This document shows positions 8,411-16,807 of a stretch of DNA of 64,000 nucleotides, in pieces. Below the pieces are notes generated by a model. The model was not told where the DNA came from. It made no database searches and saw only the letters and a list, made by a program, of their open reading frames with translations. Within the stretch, counting starts at the first letter, position 1. Every line of letters begins with the position of its first letter. This DNA is from Nocardioides sp. R-C-SC26. Lineage in GTDB: Bacteria; Actinomycetota; Actinomycetes; Propionibacteriales; Nocardioidaceae. The translations under genes and the position numbers were made by a program. Where the stretch lies: contig NZ_JAHRHK010000007.1 of assembly GCF_021246465.1 (NCBI RefSeq), forward strand, positions 147,536 through 211,535. The letters are read 5' to 3'.

Positions 8411-9720
8411 GTCGTCGTGCCCCCTGCAGTACTCGGGTCGGTCTGCTTCTTGATCCGCGTGGTCTTGGTCGAGGCCGTGTCGAGAGCCATCTCGTCGGCC
8501 TTGTCCACGGTGCGCTTGAGCCGCACCGTGCCCTCGCGCTCGTTCTCCACCTCGACCACCTTGCGCAGCTTCGACGTCGCCTCGTCGTTCCCGGTCGAGG
8601 CGGCGAGCTGCACGGCGCGCCCGAGCTTGGTCGTCGCGGTGGCCTCGTCGCCGGCCGCCTTGGCTGCCAGACCCTCCTGGATCATCGCCGCGAGCTCGGT
8701 CTGGCCGGTGTAGTGGGCGACCTGGGCGTCGATCTTCGCGGTGAGCTCGGAGTTGTTCGACCACGTCGCCTTGACCAACGCCTGCGCGAGGACGTCGTCG
8801 CCGATCGCGATCTGCACACGCGCGGCGAGTTGCTCCTGGCCGATCGCCTTGGCCGCCACCCGCACGGCCACGTGATAGTCACGCGACTCGTCGGCCCACG
8901 CCCCGGTCGGGTAGCCGCCGGTGAGGGGGTTGACGGCGACACGGCGCGCGGTGAGGTCCTCCACGCTGGGCGAGACCTGCCGCACGAAGAGGATCTGAGC
9001 GCCCTGCGGAGCCCAGACCCGCAACTGCGCGTCGGCGATGCCACGCGCCATCGAACTGCGCATCATGTCCTGGAACTGGGCGCGCATCTGGTCGGGGCTC
9101 GGGATGATGTCGACGGTGCCGAGCAGCGCCTGGGAGATCCGGCGCAGCTCGGCGACCTGCCAGTCGGTGCCGGCACCCCGACAGTCGCACTGGAAGTAGC
9201 CCGTGGCTCGCGCGATCGCCTCGTCGAGCATGTTCGCGCCCTCGCGGTTCTCACCGTCGGTGAGCAGGATGGCGTGACGCTGGGTGACGTCGGGCACGGA
9301 GGAGAAGAGCCGTCCGGCGAGATCGAGCCAGGTCGACATCGCCGTGCCGCCGCTGCCGACGAAGCGGCTGATCGCCTCGCTGGCCTCCTGCCGGGTGCGG
9401 TCGTCCATCCGCACCATGCCGGGCCCGCTGCTGACCTGGGGGTAGGCGAGCATCGCTCGGTCCGAGCCGGCGACGATCGCGAACCACGTGCCGTCGACGA
9501 TCTCCGCCACAGCGGCCTGGGCGGCGTCCTTCGCCGCTGCCATCGTGGCCGGCCCCATCGAGCCGGAGGTGTCGACGATGATGATCTCGCCCGCGGCGCC
9601 CGCCCCGGACTGGCCGGCCGTGCCGGCACCCGAGCAGGTGATCGTGACGATCGCGTTGACGTCGGTGCCGCCGTCGGGCAGGAACTCGTTCTGGTAGACG
9701 CTCGCGGTGAACTCGGCCAT
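8407..9720 (-). CDS. VWA-domain protein of the PknG operon
   Basis: A 437-residue protein without signal peptide. The von Willebrand A domain carries an intact MIDAS: DTSGSM (residues 50-55), a Thr in GSGGTAMSTW near 122-131 and LLTDGEN near 151-157. The segment beyond about residue 240 is beta-rich, then helical and charged. The last 40 residues are strikingly Thr/Lys-rich (DTASTKTTRIKKQTDPSTAG). Cytosolic VWA proteins commonly pair with AAA+ ATPases or with stress-response kinases; both types are in this operon. ATGA overlap couples it to the upstream phosphatase, and GTGA to the FHA gene. The Thr-rich tail is an attractive phosphorylation target (inference). Confidence 0.85.
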   Translation of the reverse strand: MAEFTASVYQNEFLPDGGTDVNAIVTITCSGAGTAGQSGAGAAGEIIIVDTSGSMGPATMAAAKDAAQAAVAEIVDGTWFAIVAGSDRAMLAYPQVSSGPGMVRMDDRTRQEASEAISRFVGSGGTAMSTWLDLAGRLFSSVPDVTQRHAILLTDGENREGANMLDEAIARATGYFQCDCRGAGTDWQVAELRRISQALLGTVDIIPSPDQMRAQFQDMMRSSMARGIADAQLRVWAPQGAQILFVRQVSPSVEDLTARRVAVNPLTGGYPTGAWADESRDYHVAVRVAAKAIGQEQLAARVQIAIGDDVLAQALVKATWSNNSELTAKIDAQVAHYTGQTELAAMIQEGLAAKAAGDEATATTKLGRAVQLAASTGNDEATSKLRKVVEVENEREGTVRLKRTVDKADEMALDTASTKTTRIKKQTDPSTAGGTTT

Positions 9721-10874
9721 CAGGTCTCCTCGGTCGGGTCGATGAGGGCATTCTGCCCGGGGGGCGTAGGCGCTCGTCCCGATGGCGCCTCCGCCCTCTC
9801 GACGCGCGCAAGCGCCACGGTGATGTTGTCCCTACCCCCGCAGCCCTTCGCGAATGCCAGCAGCCCCAGCGCGATCGCCATCGGATCTGGCGTGGGCACA
9901 GCGGCAGCGTCGACCTGGGCTCGCAGCGCCTGCGGGTCCGAGGCGTAGTTCCACAGGCCGTCCGAGCACGCCAGCACCCACCCGGGCACCGACACGGTCG
10001 CCTCGGCGACCCGTGGAGCGAGGTCGGGGGCATCGCGGCCGAGCCAGCGCGTGATCGCGTGCGCCTGCGGTCCGGACTCCGCGGCCTCCCGGGTCGCGCC
10101 CGCGGCCATCTGCATCTGCGCCACCGAGTCGTCCACGGTGAGCTGGACGCCGTCCGCACCATCGGGCAGCCAGTAGACGCGCGAGTCGCCGATGTTGGCG
10201 ACGACGAGACGCTCACCCTCGACGACGGCGACGGCGAACGTGGCCGAGGCCGGGTTCGCCGACTCCTCCGGCGTGGTCGCGTCGATGGCGTCGTTCGCCG
10301 CGCGAACGGCCTGGGCCAGCAGCGCGGTGGCTGCCGCGTGCCGGCTCTCTGCCGTGCCCATGCCCTGCGGGAAGGGCGCGCGCAGGGCCTCGCACGCGGC
10401 CCGTGCCCCCGCTTCGGAGGCGAGGTGGGAGTCCTCCGCGCTCGAGACGCCGTCCAGCACGACGAGGACGGCGCGCTCACCCGACGTCGGCGAGCCGAGC
10501 AGCGCCATCGCGTCCTCGTTGCGGTGGTGCACGATGCCGCGATCGCAGACGCCGGCCACCCAGCCGCCTTCGCCGGCCGGTTCCTGCCGGTAGTGGTCGC
10601 GCTCGCTCGGCTGCTTGGCCCCGCAGAGCTGGCAGTACGCGTCGTCGTCGACCGCGCCGCCGCACTCCACACAGGGACGGCGGCCGGAGTCGGCCACGAT
10701 CTCGGCGGCCGCGGAGACACGGACGGAGTCGAACGGCGCCGCCTCCTCGCTCACCGGCGGCGTGACCGCGGCGCCAGGTCCGCCGGCTACCGCGGCGCCC
10801 TGGCGTGCCCCACAGGCCTCGCAGAAGGCGGCGCCGCCGTCGAGCGCCGCGCCGCACGCCGTACAGGCGCTCAC
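9720..10874 (-). CDS. PP2C-family serine/threonine phosphatase with zinc ribbons
   Basis: About 384 residues. Two zinc-ribbon Cys quartets precede the catalytic domain (C4, C7, C18, C21 and C68, C71, C81, C84). The PPM/PP2C domain follows with all metal-binding motifs: RNEDA (118-122), DGVSS (141-145, replacing the usual DGMGG), NIGDSRVYWL, ACSDGLW and GGRDNITVALA. It should be an Mn/Mg-dependent Ser/Thr phosphatase opposing the adjacent kinase. GTG 10874 gives a GTGA overlap with the kinase stop; GTG 10886 is an alternative that adds four residues. The stop overlaps the VWA start (ATGA). It lacks a membrane segment, unlike PstP-type phosphatases. Confidence 0.9.
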   Translation of the reverse strand: MSACTACGAALDGGAAFCEACGARQGAAVAGGPGAAVTPPVSEEAAPFDSVRVSAAAEIVADSGRRPCVECGGAVDDDAYCQLCGAKQPSERDHYRQEPAGEGGWVAGVCDRGIVHHRNEDAMALLGSPTSGERAVLVVLDGVSSAEDSHLASEAGARAACEALRAPFPQGMGTAESRHAAATALLAQAVRAANDAIDATTPEESANPASATFAVAVVEGERLVVANIGDSRVYWLPDGADGVQLTVDDSVAQMQMAAGATREAAESGPQAHAITRWLGRDAPDLAPRVAEATVSVPGWVLACSDGLWNYASDPQALRAQVDAAAVPTPDPMAIALGLLAFAKGCGGRDNITVALARVERAEAPSGRAPTPPGQNALIDPTEET

Positions 10875-13234
10875 GTCAGGCTCCACGCGCGGACGGCGTT
10901 GGCCCGGTTGACCAGCTCGATCCGCTCGGGCATCGCGACGGCGTCGCGCGCGAGCTGGCGACAGCTGCGCTCGATGCCCTCCCGGATGCCGGCCTCGGTC
11001 GCCGGAACCGACCCGATCTGCGCGGCTGTGCCGGCCGGCGAACTGCCGCCGGTCGTCACGATCGCCAGGGCCTGCTCCAGGATGCGCACGCTGTAGCGCC
11101 CGTGCGTGGCCGGGTCCATCGAGGCCGACTCGATGGACCGCATCGCCTGATCCAGCACCGCGAGGTCGCGCGTGCCCTGGCTCAGCAGCACCTCGGCACG
11201 CAGCTGACGACTCTCGGGATACCCGCGGCTCGTGCGCGGCACCAGGTCGAGGGCCTCGACGGCGCCCGCGGCGTCACGGCGTTCCGCACGCACCCGCGCC
11301 AGCCCGAAGGCAGCCGGAGCGACGTAGGCGGCGTCCGTGGCCGCGCAGGTCAGGTAGAGGCCTTCGGCGACCTCGGGCTGCCCGCCCTTCTCGCACGCGA
11401 CGCCGAGCGCGAGCTTGGGCGCGAGCTCGCCCGGCACCTGCTGGTAGACGGCGTTGAACGCAGCCTGCGCTCCGGCCCAGTCTCCCTCGTGCATCGCCGC
11501 GAGGCCGTCCACCCACAGCGCACGCCACTCCCACGGGTCTGTCCCGAGCATCTCCGAGGCGACGGCGTGCGCGCGCCGAGCGTCGCCGAGCTCGAGGGCG
11601 GTGCGGGCGATGGCCAGCTGCACCTCCGCCGTCCGCTCGGGCGCCTCGGTGTCGAGCACCCGCAGCCGCTCCGCCAGCTCGTCGCTGCCGATGCCCGAGA
11701 GCCAGCCGTGCTGGGAGTCGGTGGTGTCCTCCCGGAGCTTGGGCAGCTGCGACCATTCCAGGACGCCCCGCGAGGTCGTCGGCGGCGCGAACAGCGGGGA
11801 GGCAGCCGAGGTGAGCGAGGTGCCCGGCGTCCGCTCGGCCACCACCTCGCGCAGGACACCGAACAGTTGGCCGCGTAGTTCGTCGACCGAGGCGAATCGG
11901 TCGGCCGGGTCGGGCGCACAGCACTTGGCGACCAGCCAGTAGAGCGAGTCGTGTTCGGCGAAGAGCGGGGTGGACTCCGGCGGCGGCAGGGTGTGCAGGT
12001 AGGTGCCCTGGTAGCCACGGAACTCCATGCAGAGCACGACCAGAGTGCGCCCGATCGTGTAGATGTCGGAGGCGATGCTCGGCCCGACCTCGGCGACCTC
12101 GGGCGCCTGGTAGCCGACCGTGCCGTAGATGGCGGACTCGTGGTCGTCGATGCGTCGCACGCCACCGAGGTCGATCAGCTTCATCGAGTCGCCGACCTGG
12201 ATCATGTTGTCGGGCTTGAAGTCGCAGTAGAGCAACCCGAGATCGTGCAGGTACTGGAAGGCCGGGAGGATCTCCAGGATGTAGGCGATCGCCTGATCGA
12301 CGGGCAGCGCGTCGTAGGCACCGCCGGCGGCCTTCATCCGCTCCTTGAGGATCTGCTTGAGAGACTTGCCGCCCACGTACTCCATCACGATGTAGCCGGC
12401 GCCGTCGTGGGTGACGAAGTTGTAGATCTCCACGATCAGCGGGTGCTCGACCTGGGCGAGGAACTGCTGCTCGGCGATGGCGGCGGCGAGCGCATCGGGG
12501 TCGCCGGAGTTGAGCAGGCCCTTCAGCACGACCCAGCGATTGGAGACGTTGCGGTCGCGCGCGAGATAGATCCACCCGAGTCCGCCGTGTGCCAGGGCAC
12601 CGGCGACCTCGTACTGACCGCCGACCAGATCCCCGGCCCGGAGCTTGGGGGTGAAGGAGAAGGCTTGGCCGCACTGGGGGCAGAAGCCCTCCTCGCGACC
12701 TGGTTGGCCATCGCGAGAACGGCCGATGGCACTGCCGCACTTGGAGCAGGAGCGCTTGTCCTCGGGCACGGCCGGGTTCGGGTTGATCGCCTTGGCGGGG
12801 TCGACCGCCGGCGCGGGTGGCACGCTCGTCAACCCGGCACCGATCCGGGCCGCTCGCAGGCGCTGGGATCCTGCGCGTGCCTGACGCGTGGCCACCGAGT
12901 CCGCGCCCGCGCGACGCGACCCGAAGGCCGCTGACTGGACGCGGCTCGCCGACGTCGCCACCGAGACGTCGTCCGGCATGCCGGGTCCCGCGCCCGTGGC
13001 CGGGACGGCGCCCGGCGTGGCCGCCATGCCGCAGGTGTCGCAGTAGCCGTCCGCGATCGTGCCCGCGCATCCGGGCTGGTCGCAGGACGCACCGTCGGGG
13101 GTCGCGACAGGCTCGACCACCGGCGACCCAGCCTCCGGGGTCGAGCCGGGAGCTGCGGCCATGCCGCAGACATCGCAGTAGCCGTCGGCGATCGTGCCGG
13201 AACAACCAGGCTGGGTGCAGGTCGTCGCGCTCAT
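10871..13234 (-). CDS. pknG: PknG-like soluble serine/threonine protein kinase
   Basis: 787 residues, closely matching the remembered architecture of mycobacterial PknG. Two N-terminal zinc ribbons share the repeat ADGYCDVCGMA / ADGYCDTCGMA. The rubredoxin-like motif follows (C163, C166, C185, C188), then the kinase domain with LAHGGLGWIYLA (213-224), the ATP lysine K238, catalytic CDFKPDN (337-343), DLGGVRR (355-361, replacing DFG as in PknG) and QAPEV (376-380). A C-terminal TPR array runs from about 560 to the end. In M. tuberculosis, PknG phosphorylates GarA to control 2-oxoglutarate and glutamate metabolism and works downstream of GlnH and GlnX. Both homologues lie upstream here. Start ATG 13234 overlaps the preceding stop (ATGA). 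Confidence 0.95.
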   Translation of the reverse strand: MSATTCTQPGCSGTIADGYCDVCGMAAAPGSTPEAGSPVVEPVATPDGASCDQPGCAGTIADGYCDTCGMAATPGAVPATGAGPGMPDDVSVATSASRVQSAAFGSRRAGADSVATRQARAGSQRLRAARIGAGLTSVPPAPAVDPAKAINPNPAVPEDKRSCSKCGSAIGRSRDGQPGREEGFCPQCGQAFSFTPKLRAGDLVGGQYEVAGALAHGGLGWIYLARDRNVSNRWVVLKGLLNSGDPDALAAAIAEQQFLAQVEHPLIVEIYNFVTHDGAGYIVMEYVGGKSLKQILKERMKAAGGAYDALPVDQAIAYILEILPAFQYLHDLGLLYCDFKPDNMIQVGDSMKLIDLGGVRRIDDHESAIYGTVGYQAPEVAEVGPSIASDIYTIGRTLVVLCMEFRGYQGTYLHTLPPPESTPLFAEHDSLYWLVAKCCAPDPADRFASVDELRGQLFGVLREVVAERTPGTSLTSAASPLFAPPTTSRGVLEWSQLPKLREDTTDSQHGWLSGIGSDELAERLRVLDTEAPERTAEVQLAIARTALELGDARRAHAVASEMLGTDPWEWRALWVDGLAAMHEGDWAGAQAAFNAVYQQVPGELAPKLALGVACEKGGQPEVAEGLYLTCAATDAAYVAPAAFGLARVRAERRDAAGAVEALDLVPRTSRGYPESRQLRAEVLLSQGTRDLAVLDQAMRSIESASMDPATHGRYSVRILEQALAIVTTGGSSPAGTAAQIGSVPATEAGIREGIERSCRQLARDAVAMPERIELVNRANAVRAWSLT

Positions 13235-14421
13235 GGCTTCTCCTCGTGCTGCGGGTGCGGAACGTCGGTGGGAGCTGCGAGAGCGAGCCAGCTCTGATAG
13301 GTCGCGACGAGCTGGCGGCACACCGCCATCGGGGCCGGGCGTCGCTCCAGGACGGCGCGCGCCTGCTGCTCGCTGACCCTCAGGTCGTCACGGTCTGCCA
13401 CACCGAGGGCGCGAGCCTTGGCCAGGTAGGCGTCAAGCAGTGCGATCAGGTCGGCGTGCTCGGCCAGCGCCGCGGCGTACTTCTCCTGGGCCCAGCCGAG
13501 CGCCTGCCCGACCCGGTCGAGACGGTCGCGGTAGCCGGCCAACTCCTCGGCGGTGTTCGGGACCGGGCCGAGCATCTCCACGTCGGGGATCGCGTAGTGG
13601 GGCGCGGGGTCGACGGTCGCGACGCACCGCGCGGCGAGCTGCTCGAGCGCCGCCTCGCGGGCTTCGAGGTCGGCGCGGAGTTCCCGCACGGACGCGAGCG
13701 CATCGCGCGCGTCGCGACGTCGGGCGTTGCCGACGATGAGGTCGCGCTCGAACACCGAGGCGTCCTGTTCCAGCGGCGCGAGCAGGCCCCCGACGTCGGC
13801 CCCGCGCTGAGCCCGTTCGGAGACGTCGGACAGGCGTGCCATGAGCGCGGCGAGCCGGTCGACCGCCGCATCGCGCTGGGTGGCGGGCTCGAGCCCGACC
13901 TGGTCGCGGATCCGCTCGAGCTGGGCGCGGAGGTCGGCGATGTGCGCTGCCGCCTCGGAGGCACCCGGAGCCAGGGAGATGCGTGCGCGCAGCTGGCTCG
14001 CCAGGGCATCGGAGAGCCGGCACGCCTCGGGCAGGGAGACGGCCATGCCGCCGGGGATCTCGGCCGCACCGTCGAGGCGGCCCCAGATGAGCGCCGCGAT
14101 CCGCTCGCGCTCGGACTGCAGGACGCGGCCGCCGTCCCAGGTGGCGAAGACGAGCTGGTACCGGTCGGCGACGGCCTTCCATACCGACATGGCCAGCGCC
14201 ATGTCGGTGGCCACTTCCACACCGTGCCCCGAAGCCAGCGCCATCGCGTCGAGATCGGCCAGCTCCTGCTGGCGACCGCGCACCCAGGCCTCGAGATCGA
14301 CCAGGTAGCGCTGCAGCGCCGCCGGCTCCGGCGCGGCGCCCATCGCCCCGGGCGCCGCGGGCGCGACCGGGGAGGCGCCGAGTACGCCCGGCGAGGGTGA
14401 GTAGGCGTCGGAGACGGACAT
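13231..14421 (-). CDS. Coiled-coil protein between glnH and pknG
   Basis: A 396-residue cytosolic protein starting ATG 14421 (MSVSDAYSPSPGVL) behind GAGG. After a Pro/Ala-rich first 35 residues it is almost wholly helical with heptad-like stretches, for example HIADLRAQLERIRDQVG and VRELRADLEAREAALEQLAA. No enzymatic motif is visible and I recognise no named family. It sits 14 bp after glnH and its stop overlaps the kinase ATG (ATGA), so stoichiometric co-production with PknG is likely. A scaffold or adaptor between the membrane sensor and the kinase is a reasonable guess only. Confidence 0.75.
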   Translation of the reverse strand: MSVSDAYSPSPGVLGASPVAPAAPGAMGAAPEPAALQRYLVDLEAWVRGRQQELADLDAMALASGHGVEVATDMALAMSVWKAVADRYQLVFATWDGGRVLQSERERIAALIWGRLDGAAEIPGGMAVSLPEACRLSDALASQLRARISLAPGASEAAAHIADLRAQLERIRDQVGLEPATQRDAAVDRLAALMARLSDVSERAQRGADVGGLLAPLEQDASVFERDLIVGNARRRDARDALASVRELRADLEAREAALEQLAARCVATVDPAPHYAIPDVEMLGPVPNTAEELAGYRDRLDRVGQALGWAQEKYAAALAEHADLIALLDAYLAKARALGVADRDDLRVSEQQARAVLERRPAPMAVCRQLVATYQSWLALAAPTDVPHPQHEEKP

Positions 14422-14435
14422 CGGCGATCGCAGCC

Positions 14436-15479
14436 TCAGCGCCCGTACCGAGCCGGCGGCTGCTCGCCACGCCCGAGGTAGGGGCGTAGCCAGGTGTCGT
14501 AGGACTCCTGCCAGCGGCCGTCGCCGCGCATGTCCTCGAGCGTCTGGTTGATCAGGCGCACCAGGTCTTGGTTCTCCGACTTCACACCGATGCCGTACGG
14601 CTCCTGGGTGAGGAACTGAGTGTCGAGCACCTCGGCGTAGGGATCCTGCGCAGCCAGGCCCGCGAGGACGGTGTCGTCGGTGCTGACGCCGTCGGCCTCG
14701 CCGTTCTGGAAGAGGATCATGCACTCGGAGTTGTCGCCAGCGGTGACCGGGATCGCCTTCGGCGCAATCTTCTGGATGTTCTCGATGCTGGTCGTACCGG
14801 CCGGGGCGCAGATCCGCTTACCGTCGAGGTCCTCGATCGACTCGATGCCGGCGTCCTTGCCGACGAGCACCTTCTGCCCCGCCCGGTAGTACTCCGTGGA
14901 GAAGGCGATCTGCTGCCAGCGCGTACAGGTGATCGTCATGTTGCGCGAGACGATGTCGATCGTGCCGTTCTGGAGGAACGGGATGCGGTCGGCGGCGGTG
15001 ATCACGCGGAGCTCGACCTTGCTGCGGGCCTGCTCGGCACCGACGCCGAAGAGCTTCTGGGCGATGGCGTAGACGAAATCGATGTCGAAGCCCTCGATCT
15101 GTCCCGTCTCGGCATTGCGTGCGCCGAGCAACAGGGTGTCGGCGGCGATGCCTGCGATCAATCGGCCACGCTGCTTGATCGCGTTGACATCAGGGCCGTC
15201 CCCGGAGTTTCCGGCGGGTGCGTAGGAGTCCAAACGCGCGGGATCCTCGTTGTCGCACGGTTTCGTGGTTGCCGGCGCCGCAGGCGCGGAGGTAGTGGTG
15301 GGCGGCTTGGGCACCGTGGTGTCGGCATAGCCCCCACACCCAGCAAGCCCGAGGGTCATGGCGATCACCGTCGCGACGGCGGCGGCCCGAGCGCGCCTCA
15401 GTGCCGCGGGGTCGTTCCTTCCTGGGGTCCCTGCGGGCTTGCTCGCGGAGGAGCGAAGCGAAGAAGGTCGGGTGGTCAT
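14436..15479 (-). CDS. glnH: GlnH-like amino acid-binding lipoprotein
   Basis: A 347-residue family 3 solute-binding protein with lipobox LAGC (Cys48). The n-region before the hydrophobic core is unusually long (about 30 residues, Arg/Ser-rich), so a later start is possible, but ATG 15479 overlaps the upstream stop (ATGA). Mature-part motifs include LIAGIAADTLLLG, GFDIDFVYAIAQKLFG, VSRNMTITCTRWQQIAFSTE and KRICAPAGTTSIENIQ, the ligand-cleft signatures of polar amino-acid receptors. In M. tuberculosis the corresponding GlnH binds Asp/Glu and signals through GlnX to PknG rather than feeding a transporter. No permease is adjacent here either, which supports a sensory role. Confidence 0.9.
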   Translation of the reverse strand: MTTRPSSLRSSASKPAGTPGRNDPAALRRARAAAVATVIAMTLGLAGCGGYADTTVPKPPTTTSAPAAPATTKPCDNEDPARLDSYAPAGNSGDGPDVNAIKQRGRLIAGIAADTLLLGARNAETGQIEGFDIDFVYAIAQKLFGVGAEQARSKVELRVITAADRIPFLQNGTIDIVSRNMTITCTRWQQIAFSTEYYRAGQKVLVGKDAGIESIEDLDGKRICAPAGTTSIENIQKIAPKAIPVTAGDNSECMILFQNGEADGVSTDDTVLAGLAAQDPYAEVLDTQFLTQEPYGIGVKSENQDLVRLINQTLEDMRGDGRWQESYDTWLRPYLGRGEQPPARYGR

Positions 15480-16807
15480 GCGTACTCCCTCCGTCGCTGG
15501 TTGACTCCCCAGGTCGCGGCCCCGGCAGCGGCCAAGGCGCCGAGCAGGGTGAGCACGATCAGGACCAGCGAGATCACGCCACCGGACCGGAACGCGTCGG
15601 CGGCGTCGGTCGCCGCCACCGCGCTCACGCGATCGGCAGAGGCGTCGGCCTCGTCGAGCAGGGCGGTGGCGGCCTCGGTTTCGTCGGTCGTCGCCAGTCG
15701 GACGGCACGGTCCCAGTCGCCACTGTCATCGGCCGCGCGGATCTGACCGTGCTGCTCGGCGTACCGCTCCCACAGCGCGAGCGTGCGGGGTGAGGCGTTC
15801 GCCTGCACCACCTCGGCGGCAGCAGTCCAGGACTCCTCGTAGGCGGCGCCGGAGCCACGGTTGATGAGCCCCTGGCTCTCCTGCGCCTTCGCGTCGTTGA
15901 GCGCCGAGCGTGCCCGCGCCTCCTGGACGGCGTCCGCGTAGGGCCCGGCGCGCGTCTCGGCGTTGTCGGAGTGCTTGGAGGAGGCGTGGTACGCGCCGAG
16001 CAGCGCCACGACCAGGACGATCCCGCCCGCCGTGGCGATGCCGACGTTGATGCGCCGGTGGAAGCGGGTGGCGATCGACCGGTTCACCAGGAACAACGAG
16101 CCCACCGCGAGCAGGCCCATCCCGGTGAGCCACCAGGGATGCTGGGACTCCATCTCCTCCACGGCCCGGTCGGAGTTCGCGTCGACGAGCGCGCGCACGA
16201 TCGGCAGCGCGTCGGCACGCAGACCGTCGCCGGCGCGGTTCAGGTAGGCGATGCCGATCGGGAACTGCTGCCGGTTGTAGTCGCGGGCCTGGGCGACGGC
16301 GGTCGTGTAGTCGGTGACGGCTGCGTTGAGGTCGGCCAGGACGTTCCTGTCCGCGGGCTGTGCCTGCGCGGCATCGGTGATCAGGCGGAGGACGTCCTCG
16401 ATCGAGCTCTGGTAGGCCGCGCGCTGGTCGGCCGGCTCGAGCCCGCCGATCAGGAAGCCGTTGGTGGCCAGGGCGTCCGCGCGCAGGAGCAGCGACTGGA
16501 TCTTCTGCACCCGCACGACCTGCTCGGTGTTGTCGGCGGCACGGCCACCGGCCTGCCAGGAGAGCACCTGGATCAGCGCCGAGACCACGCCGAAGATCAC
16601 GACGGTCGCGACCGCCAGCACCTGCAGGCGGTTGAGCAGGCCGGGCACGTCCTCGGCGAGGTTGCGGGCGCCGTCGGAGGTCACCAGTGGGGCGGGTGTG
16701 CCGGGCGCGGGGATGTCGAGGCCCACGACGTGCGCGGTCGGCGTCCCCGCAGCGGGGCCTGGAGTGGGACCGGAAGTGGGGCTGGGTGCGGACGCCGTCT
16801 GGCTCAC
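15476..16807 (-). CDS. glnX: GlnX-like four-helix transmembrane sensor
   Basis: A 443-residue membrane protein in the position of mycobacterial GlnX. Predicted membrane spans are at about residues 61-83, 225-242, 255-273 and 410-434. Two extracytoplasmic helical domains (about 84-224 and 274-409) resemble paired four-helix-bundle sensor modules. The N-terminal 55 residues are Pro/Thr-rich and cytosolic. GlnX in M. tuberculosis relays the GlnH ligand signal across the membrane to PknG. The gene is coupled on both sides: GTG 16807 overlaps the AAA+ gene stop and its own stop overlaps the glnH ATG. Identity rests on topology and neighbourhood more than on recognised residues. Confidence 0.8.
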   Translation of the reverse strand: MSQTASAPSPTSGPTPGPAAGTPTAHVVGLDIPAPGTPAPLVTSDGARNLAEDVPGLLNRLQVLAVATVVIFGVVSALIQVLSWQAGGRAADNTEQVVRVQKIQSLLLRADALATNGFLIGGLEPADQRAAYQSSIEDVLRLITDAAQAQPADRNVLADLNAAVTDYTTAVAQARDYNRQQFPIGIAYLNRAGDGLRADALPIVRALVDANSDRAVEEMESQHPWWLTGMGLLAVGSLFLVNRSIATRFHRRINVGIATAGGIVLVVALLGAYHASSKHSDNAETRAGPYADAVQEARARSALNDAKAQESQGLINRGSGAAYEESWTAAAEVVQANASPRTLALWERYAEQHGQIRAADDSGDWDRAVRLATTDETEAATALLDEADASADRVSAVAATDAADAFRSGGVISLVLIVLTLLGALAAAGAATWGVNQRRREYA

